A stretch of 64,000 bases of DNA, from positions 2,470,882-2,534,881 of the forward strand of contig NZ_CP042828.1 in assembly GCF_008000995.1 (NCBI RefSeq), in the 5' to 3' direction. The notes under the pieces are model-generated. The model searched no databases. It saw nothing but the letters and a program-made list of their open reading frames with translations, and was not told the origin of the DNA. The position numbers and the translations under genes were made by a program. Shown in pieces: positions 58,866-64,000 of the stretch. This DNA comes from Ruania zhangjianzhongii. GTDB lineage: Bacteria; Actinomycetota; Actinomycetes; Actinomycetales; Beutenbergiaceae. The first letter of the stretch is position 1. Every line of letters starts with the position of its first letter.

Positions 58866-59217
58866 ATGAACGAACTGACCGCAAGGCCGCCGGAAGTTCC
58901 TCGGACCGACTGGCAGGACGCCGTCTGGAGCCTTCGCAAAGCCGAGCAGGACCATATGCGCCGCGGGCTGCCCAGCGCCGCAAACTCCCGATGGGCAGGA
59001 CGTGTTCCAGACGTATGCCACCACCGGCCGCGGCACGGAGACGCACTCCTACCACTGGAGCCTGCTGGACCTGACCGCCTACGGGCGCCAAGAGACGTGG
59101 GAGTCCTCTCCGCTGGGCTGGCCGCAGACAGCGCCGTACGAGTGGCGGACCGTCGACGGCGTCCCGCTCGCTGCTCATCACCGCGGCGGTGGGTCGTGCT
59201 GCGGGTCGGGCGAGTAA
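58866..59217 (+). pseudogene. DUF899 family gene with internal deletion and frameshifts
   Basis: The first 33 codons (MNELTARPPEVPRTDWQDAV, then WSLRKAEQDHMRR) match the DUF899 start '..RPPVV....W..A...LR..EK..TR'. In the next frame 'AAQRRKLPM' supplies the following conserved 'AAARRRLPM'. The third frame then jumps to the C-terminal end 'DGQDVFQTYATTGRGTETHSYHWSLLDLTAYGRQETWESSPLGWPQTAPYEW'. About 140 central residues, including the thioredoxin-like core, are missing. It is dead. It starts head to head with the HxlR promoter, so HxlR may once have controlled it. Confidence 0.65.
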
Positions 59218-59314
59218 CGTACGGCGGCGGAGGTCTTCTTCGGCGATCGAGGTGGCGGACGGTGGCCTTGGCGTAGGAAGAGTGCCTCAGTCCGCACAGC
59301 GAGGAGGAACCTGC

Positions 59315-59671
59315 ATGGCCACCATCCGCCGTCTGCTCGCTGTGGTCACCGTCTGTGTGCTCGCGTTGTTCGCCGCCGGCTGCGGCGCCGTGTCGAGCTC
59401 GCCCGAAGGCACCTGGACCGGGGACGAGGGCACCGAGCTGGAGCTGACGGTCGAAGGCCTGGTCACCGGCACTGACGGGTGCAACCACCTGAGCGGCACC
59501 TGGGAGCAGGACGGAGAGACTGTCACCTTCTCCGGGATGGTCGGCACCCTGATGGCCTGTATGGACGTCGACGTCTGGCTGACCGGCCCCGCCACGGCCA
59601 CGATCGACGGCGACACGATGGTGGTGTTCAACTCCGAGGGCGCCGAGCTCGGCGAGCTGCAGCGGTCCTGA
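59315..59671 (+). CDS. META/HslJ-like lipoprotein
   Basis: The ATG at 59315 follows GAGGAGG. The 118-residue protein has a signal peptide with lipobox FAAGC (Cys23). 'SPEGTWTGDEGTELELTVEGLVTGTDGCNHLSGTWEQDGETVTFSGMVGTLMACMD' follows, the beta-barrel META (HslJ) domain, with the typical 'GCN...G.Y' and 'T.MAC' positions. Such lipoproteins sit on the outer face of the membrane. Their role is uncertain. Confidence 0.85.
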   Translation: MATIRRLLAVVTVCVLALFAAGCGAVSSSPEGTWTGDEGTELELTVEGLVTGTDGCNHLSGTWEQDGETVTFSGMVGTLMACMDVDVWLTGPATATIDGDTMVVFNSEGAELGELQRS

Positions 59672-59690
59672 GCTGCGCCAGCGATCAAGG

Positions 59691-60077
59691 TCACTGGTCC
59701 AGATAGTCGGTGGACCACGGGCCGACGGCAGTACCGACCAGCACGGTCTCTTCCTCAGCGCCGTCGAAGTGGACGGCACCACCCGGCACGTAGAGGAAGC
59801 TCCCCGCCGGGTAGCGCCGGACCGCGTCCCGGTCGAGCCGGTCACCGTAGCCGAGCCGCAACTCACCGCGGGCAACCACCAGGTGCGCATCGGCCGAGTG
59901 GGAGTGCGGCGCATCCCAGAAGCCCGCCGGGATGAAGAACGCGTAGGTGAACGTCACCCCGGGCCGCCGGGCACCCACCAGCGTCGCTGACCGAGTGCCG
60001 TCCGGGTGGGTCTGCTCCCAGCTGATGTCGTCGACAGTGGTGGCCAAGGCCGGCGGGATGTCCGGGGAGTTCGTCAT
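59691..60077 (-). CDS. Cupin-domain protein
   Basis: Starting at the ATG at 60077, the 128-residue protein holds one small cupin: 'TYAFFIPAGFWDAPHSHSADAHLVVARGELRLG' (first motif with two His) and 'YPAGSFLYVPGGAVHFDGAEEETVLVGTAVGPW' (second motif with His). It probably binds a divalent metal. Which reaction or ligand is not clear. Its 3' end converges on the META-lipoprotein gene. Confidence 0.8.
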   Translation of the reverse strand: MTNSPDIPPALATTVDDISWEQTHPDGTRSATLVGARRPGVTFTYAFFIPAGFWDAPHSHSADAHLVVARGELRLGYGDRLDRDAVRRYPAGSFLYVPGGAVHFDGAEEETVLVGTAVGPWSTDYLDQ

Positions 60078-60160
60078 TCTCGGCAGTCCTTCGATCGTGC
60101 TCCATCGCATGCCGTCGCTGAGCGTGCGGCCCCGCCATTATGGCCAGCACAGTTAGGCTC

Positions 60161-60541
60161 ATGCACATGCTTTCCGTGGTGCTCGGCGCAGCCGGGCTGC
60201 TGCTCGGCGGGCTCACGGTGTGGTTCCGCAGCGGCACCTCACGGGCTGCGCGGTGGTGGGTGCGCACCGACCGGAGCCCCTCGCGCAAGGCTGCCGAATC
60301 GGTCGCCCTGCTCCTGGTGCCGTACTTCGCCCAGTTCACGCTGGTGCTCGCGATCGCTGCCCTGCCGGTGTTCCACGAGGTCTTCGCGGCCGCAGTGCTG
60401 CTGGTCGAGTTCATCCTCGGCGCGATCTTCGTCTCCCCGCTGCGCTACCGGCGCCTGCTGCCGTTGTGGATGTACCCGGCGTGGCTACGCCCCGAACGTG
60501 AACGCGAGCAGGACGAGCTCCGCCGTCTGCGGGAGTTCTGA
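60161..60541 (+). CDS. Membrane protein of unknown function
   Basis: The product of about 126 residues has two or three hydrophobic helices ('MLSVVLGAAGLLLGGLTVWFRSG' and 'VALLLVPYFAQFTLVLAIAALPVFHEVFAAAVLLVEFILGAIFVS'). The charged C-terminus is 'LRPEREREQDELRRLREF'. I use the ATG at 60161, close to a TTAGGCT -10-like element that would give a leaderless transcript. ATGs at 60140 and 60167 are alternatives. No family recognised. Confidence 0.55.
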   Translation: MHMLSVVLGAAGLLLGGLTVWFRSGTSRAARWWVRTDRSPSRKAAESVALLLVPYFAQFTLVLAIAALPVFHEVFAAAVLLVEFILGAIFVSPLRYRRLLPLWMYPAWLRPEREREQDELRRLREF

Positions 60542-60586
60542 CCGGGATCACTAGGCGAGCCCTACGCGCCACCTCCCGGCAAAAGG

Positions 60587-60656
60587 TGGCAACTCACACC
60601 CGCTGAATGGCAAGTCCCGGCAACTTTGCCATTCCCACTGGCAAGTGTTGGCAACC
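60587..60656 (+). promoter_or_regulatory. Phased TGGCAA repeat array upstream of the transporter-glucuronidase operon
   Basis: TGGCAA or CGGCAA starts at 60587, 60608, 60618, 60639 and 60649, with intervals of 21, 10, 21 and 10 bp. One reversed copy, TTGCCA, lies at 60626-60631. Two composite units share the form TGGCAAGTNNYGGCAAC (60608-60624 and 60639-60655), 31 bp apart. AATGGCAA/TTGCCATT (60606-60613, 60626-60633) is also an inverted repeat. The helical phasing points to cooperative binding of a regulator. Confidence 0.6.
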
Positions 60657-60776
60657 GCTGACTTCCGCTATTTGCTCGGGTTCACTCTCGATGCACACCA
60701 ACGAGGGCATGTGTTCAGACATCCCGCCAGTAAAGAGGCTCGGCGCAGCAGCGAAATGGGCCGCGGAAGGAACACG

Positions 60777-62132
60777 ATGAGCACCATCAACCACAGGTCA
60801 GGCGATTCCGGTTACGCGGTCGGCACACCTGCACCCGCGCCGGAGGAACCGCCGGTGAACAAGCGAGGACGCGGCCGGGCGGTTACCGCACTGGGCTTCT
60901 CCCAGGCCGTGGACAACTCCGAGAGCGGCCTGATCAACACATTCTTCCCGCTGATCCGGGACGCCTTCAGCCTCAATTACTCGGCACTCGGAGTCCTTTC
61001 TTCGCTGTCCATGTTCGCGCGTATGCTTTTCGGCCCGATCTGGGCGATGGCTGCGGACAGATACGGGCGCAAGAAGGTGCTCATTATCGTCACCGGCGGC
61101 TGGGGACTGTGGACCATTGCCGCCGGATTCGCACCCAACTATCCGCTCTTGGTCACGCTCTATGCGATCTCAGTGATCGGCACCGTCGCCTCCGAACCGA
61201 TCCTCAACGGCCTCCTGCCGGACCTGTTCCGCAAGAGTGAGCGCGGCAAGGCCTATGGCCTGGTCCGTGGGATCGGCGGCGGCGTGGGCATCGTCGTCGG
61301 CCCGGTGATCGGGCAGTTCGGCGCAGACCCGGACGGTTGGCGCTACGCCATGTGGGCGATGGGCGCGATCTCGGTACTGTCCGGGCTACTGATCTGGATG
61401 TGGGTACACGAGGTGCAAAAGAGCGCCTCGGCCACGGAGGAGATGCTCACCGAAGCCGGCAAGTTCCGCATCTCCGAGGCCGTGAAGCTGTTCAAGATCC
61501 CCACTGTCGCGATGATCGCGGTGATGCTGCCACTGGTCACCTCACTGATCCTGCTGCGGTTCTACTCCACGTTCGTGGTGGATGAGCGCGGCTTCAACGT
61601 GGTCACCGCCTCCTACGTGATGGCCGTGTTCTCCGTGGGCGCGATGATCTCGGCGGTGGTGGGTGGCCGGCTCGGCGACTTCTTCTCCCGCCGCTTCGGC
61701 AGCAAGGGCCGGGTGATGCTGATGCAGATCTACCTGATCAGCTGGTCTGTGATCGTGTTCGTCACCACTCAGATCAACTTCGGCTCGGACGCGATGGTCT
61801 ACGTGATGACGTTCCTTATGGGCCTGGTGTTCTCCATCGGCTTCTCCGGCTGCGTGCTGCCGATGGTCTCCACCGTGGTGCCGGCCCAGCTCGGCGCGAC
61901 CGCGTTCGCGTTCCTGTTCTCCCTGGTGCAGGGCTTCCTCACCGCCGTGATCACGCTGGTGATCGGCCGGGTGGCGGACGCGCTCGGCCTCGAGACCACG
62001 ATGCTGTACCTGGTGGTGCTCCCCTACGCGCTGAACGCCGTGCTCTGGTTCGCCTTCTACCGCATCTACCCGCGGGACGTGGAACGCCAGGACGCGCGCA
62101 CCGATCAGTTCGCCCGCACCGGCACCCTCTGA
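60777..62132 (+). CDS. Major-facilitator-superfamily transporter
   Basis: The start at 60777 follows GGAAGGAACACG; an upstream frame to 60645 crosses the repeat array and is not used. The 451-residue protein has about twelve hydrophobic segments. The loop 'MAADRYGRKKVLIIVTGGWG' holds the MFS motif (D-R-x-G-R-K/R), and 'GGRLGDFFSRRFGSKGRV' its counterpart in the second half. Residues 1-45 are a soluble tail. Linkage to the beta-glucuronidase 52 bases downstream suggests uptake of a glucuronide or related sugar acid conjugate. Confidence 0.88.
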   Translation: MSTINHRSGDSGYAVGTPAPAPEEPPVNKRGRGRAVTALGFSQAVDNSESGLINTFFPLIRDAFSLNYSALGVLSSLSMFARMLFGPIWAMAADRYGRKKVLIIVTGGWGLWTIAAGFAPNYPLLVTLYAISVIGTVASEPILNGLLPDLFRKSERGKAYGLVRGIGGGVGIVVGPVIGQFGADPDGWRYAMWAMGAISVLSGLLIWMWVHEVQKSASATEEMLTEAGKFRISEAVKLFKIPTVAMIAVMLPLVTSLILLRFYSTFVVDERGFNVVTASYVMAVFSVGAMISAVVGGRLGDFFSRRFGSKGRVMLMQIYLISWSVIVFVTTQINFGSDAMVYVMTFLMGLVFSIGFSGCVLPMVSTVVPAQLGATAFAFLFSLVQGFLTAVITLVIGRVADALGLETTMLYLVVLPYALNAVLWFAFYRIYPRDVERQDARTDQFARTGTL

Positions 62133-62184
62133 TCCCCTGAACTCAGCCCGACCACCTCAACCTCCGCCGTCGAAAGGACCCCCG

Positions 62185-63972
62185 ATGCGACCCCAGGACA
62201 GCCCCACCCGTGAGACCAAGCGGCTGGACGGCCGCTGGCACTTCCTCGCCGACCCCGCCGGCGCCGGCCGCGCCGAGCGCTGGTTCGCCACGCCGCTCCA
62301 GGCGCGCGATGGCGTCGAGGAGATGCCCGTCCCCGCCTCCTACAACGACCTGACCACCCGACCCGACCTGCGCGATCACATCGGCGAGGTCTGGTACCAG
62401 CGCGAGGTGCGCATCCCGCGCGGCTGGGCCGGGGAACGGATCCTGCTCCGGCTGGAGTCGGCCACCCACCGGGCCACAGTCTGGGTGGGGGAGACCGAGC
62501 TCGGTTCGCACGAGGGCGGCTACCTGCCCTTCGATGTGGACCTCACCGATCATGCCCGCGCCGGCGAGCTGGTACGGGTGAGCGTGGCCGTGGACAACCG
62601 GCTCACCTGGCAGTCCATCCCGCCGGGCGTGGTGGAGGACACCGACGCCGGCCCGCGGCAGCGCTACTGGCACGACTTCTTCAACTACGCCGGCCTGCAC
62701 CGCTCGGTCTGGCTGCACTCGCTGCCGCAGACCCGGATCGAGGACATCACGGTGCTGCCGGACCTGGACGGAGACACCGGGCTGGTGGACTACGCGGTGG
62801 AGCACAGTGGCCAGGGCAGCGTGAGCGTGCAGGTGCTGGATGCCTCGGGAGCGGTGGTCGCTTCCGACGACGGCGCAGCCGGGGTGATCAGGATCGCCGG
62901 CGTGCACCCGTGGGAAGTGGGGGAGGGCTACCAGTACACGTTGCGGGTCACGCTCAGCTCCGATGGTGAGGTGGCCGATGTCTACGACCAGCGGTTCGGG
63001 GTGCGCACTGTGGCGATCGAGGGCGCGCAGATCCTTCTCAACGGTGAGCCGGTGTATCTGACCGGGTTCGGCATGCACGAGGACCATGTGGCCCGCGGCA
63101 AGGGGTATGACGACGCGTCCTGGAAGCTGGACTTCGAGCTGCTGGACTGGATCGGCGCGAACTCGCTGCGCACCTCGCACTACCCGTACGCCGAGGACGT
63201 GATGGACTACGCCGACGCGCACGGCATCCTGGTGATCGACGAGGCTCCCGCGGTGGGCCTGAACATGGCCATCGGCGGCGGCATCTTCGGCGGCCAGGGC
63301 TACACCACCTTCTCCCCGGACACCGCTAACGAGGCCACCCGGGCGAACCACGCCCAGGTGCTCACCGAGCTGTACCAGCGGGACAAGAACCGCCCGAGCG
63401 TGATCGTCTGGTCGATCGCGAACGAGCCGGAGTCGGACACCGACGCCTCCTATGACTACTTTGCGCCGTTGTTCGCGCACATGCGTTCCCTGGACTCCCG
63501 CCGGCCGGTCGGATACGTGAACGTGATGCTCTCCCCGTACGGCAAGGACAAGCTGGCCGGCCTGTGCGACCTGTACATGCTGAACCGGTACTACGGCTGG
63601 TACGTGGACTCCGGCGACCTCGACAACGCGATGCTGCACCTGCGCGACGAGCTCGGCCAGTGGGCGCAGGACGGGAAGCCGATCCTGATGACCGAGTACG
63701 GTGCGGACACTCTCGCCGGGCTGCACAGTCTCGATGGCGCGACCTGGAGCGAGGAGTACCAGCAGGACCTGCTCGAGGCCACGCACGCGGTGTTCGACGA
63801 GGTCGAGGAGTTCGTCGGCGAGCACATCTGGAACTTCGCCGACTTCCAGACCACCAAGGGCATCATGCGCGTGGACGGCAACAAGAAGGGCGTGTTCACC
63901 CGCGACCGGCGCCCGAAGGCGGCAGCGCACCGGGTGCGGGAGCGGTGGACGCGGATTCGCGGGCGGGCCTGA
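62185..63972 (+). CDS. uidA: Beta-glucuronidase (GH2)
   Basis: The 595-residue enzyme shows the GH2 sugar-binding, immunoglobulin-like and TIM-barrel domains in order. The acid/base is Glu414 in 'SIANEPESDT' and the nucleophile Glu504 in 'LMTEYGADT'. The uronate-recognising N-x-K motif is present as N566-K567-K568 in 'DGNKKGVFTRDRRPK', which separates glucuronidases from beta-galactosidases. 'NFADFQTTKGIMRV' also matches the glucuronidase group. There is no signal peptide, so it works in the cytoplasm after uptake by the MFS protein. The gene name is by homology to the E. coli enzyme. Confidence 0.92.
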   Translation: MRPQDSPTRETKRLDGRWHFLADPAGAGRAERWFATPLQARDGVEEMPVPASYNDLTTRPDLRDHIGEVWYQREVRIPRGWAGERILLRLESATHRATVWVGETELGSHEGGYLPFDVDLTDHARAGELVRVSVAVDNRLTWQSIPPGVVEDTDAGPRQRYWHDFFNYAGLHRSVWLHSLPQTRIEDITVLPDLDGDTGLVDYAVEHSGQGSVSVQVLDASGAVVASDDGAAGVIRIAGVHPWEVGEGYQYTLRVTLSSDGEVADVYDQRFGVRTVAIEGAQILLNGEPVYLTGFGMHEDHVARGKGYDDASWKLDFELLDWIGANSLRTSHYPYAEDVMDYADAHGILVIDEAPAVGLNMAIGGGIFGGQGYTTFSPDTANEATRANHAQVLTELYQRDKNRPSVIVWSIANEPESDTDASYDYFAPLFAHMRSLDSRRPVGYVNVMLSPYGKDKLAGLCDLYMLNRYYGWYVDSGDLDNAMLHLRDELGQWAQDGKPILMTEYGADTLAGLHSLDGATWSEEYQQDLLEATHAVFDEVEEFVGEHIWNFADFQTTKGIMRVDGNKKGVFTRDRRPKAAAHRVRERWTRIRGRA

Positions 63973-64000
63973 TGCCGAGCGCTTCCGCGGAAGTGGTCCT
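63972..64000 (+). CDS. Start of the next gene in the glucuronidase operon (partial)
   Basis: An ATG at 63972 overlaps the glucuronidase stop (TGATG) and encodes MPSASAEVV before the window ends. The overlap is the only support. Confidence 0.35.

Noticed and set aside
32629-63994. Shared 16-bp AGCGCTTCCGCGGAAG palindrome at 32629-32644 and 63979-63994
   Set aside because: Both copies are in the first codons of genes and encode SASAE; two copies in 64 kb of GC-rich coding sequence are not enough to claim an operator.

Overview
The window is high-GC DNA with GTG starts, ATGA/GTGA/TGATG gene overlaps, Tat-type and lipoprotein leaders, several apparently leaderless promoters and LacI/IclR-controlled sugar importers. 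This fits an actinobacterium, most likely of the Micrococcales (Ruania/Georgenia-like). The assignment is by style only. I found no rRNA, tRNA, CRISPR array or transposase.

Layout. 1-7.6 kb: the end of one LacI regulator, a second LacI regulator, and a LacI-type operator/promoter driving a NitT/TauT-type importer (ATPase, lipoprotein, two permeases) plus a cytoplasmic formylglycine sulfatase. 7.7-39 kb: a defence and addiction island. It holds a Phd-like/toxin pair, a DUF3604 remnant, a PcfJ-like protein, an OGG-fold protein, a conserved two-gene module of unknown function (glycine-zipper membrane protein plus coiled-coil protein), a decayed helicase, and a complete six-gene type 1 BREX system (brxA, brxB, brxC, pglX, pglZ, brxL). 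A peptide-transport cassette (XRE-cupin regulator, DUF1028, SBP, DppB, DppC, fused DppDF) interrupts the island. After it come a frameshifted EcsC-like gene, an HTH/PIN pair, an antitoxin/RelE-like/HicB trio, and an XRE-ImmA/IrrE gene whose PIN partner has become a PIN-DUF1801 chimera. 39-48 kb: a secreted SGNH hydrolase, a LacI regulator, an IclR regulator, and a sugar ABC importer with a GHL6-type glycosidase. 48-60.5 kb: small housekeeping and accessory genes, including an ArsR-SRPBCC-DUF1801-SRPBCC set, an SDR-epimerase-ECF41 sigma module, and an alpha/beta hydrolase with an HxlR regulator. Intergenic repeats and decayed genes (VOC, GNAT, DUF899) lie among them. 60.5-64 kb: a major-facilitator transporter and a GH2 beta-glucuronidase behind a phased TGGCAA repeat array, with the first codons of a further gene at the edge.

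How it works together. The catabolic units each pair an importer with its hydrolase and a local repressor: sulfate esters, an unknown glycoside, and beta-glucuronides. The BREX genes form one tightly overlapped operon. Most other island modules are two- or three-gene units with overlapping starts, as in toxin-antitoxin systems, and several are broken or recombined, suggesting high turnover. The ECF41 sigma factor appears to drive its own operon and the neighbouring SDR through two promoters of identical design.

Best leads: the paired ECF41 promoters, the BrxL-MIT_C fusion, the two-gene membrane/coiled-coil module, the PIN-DUF1801 chimera, and the TGGCAA array.
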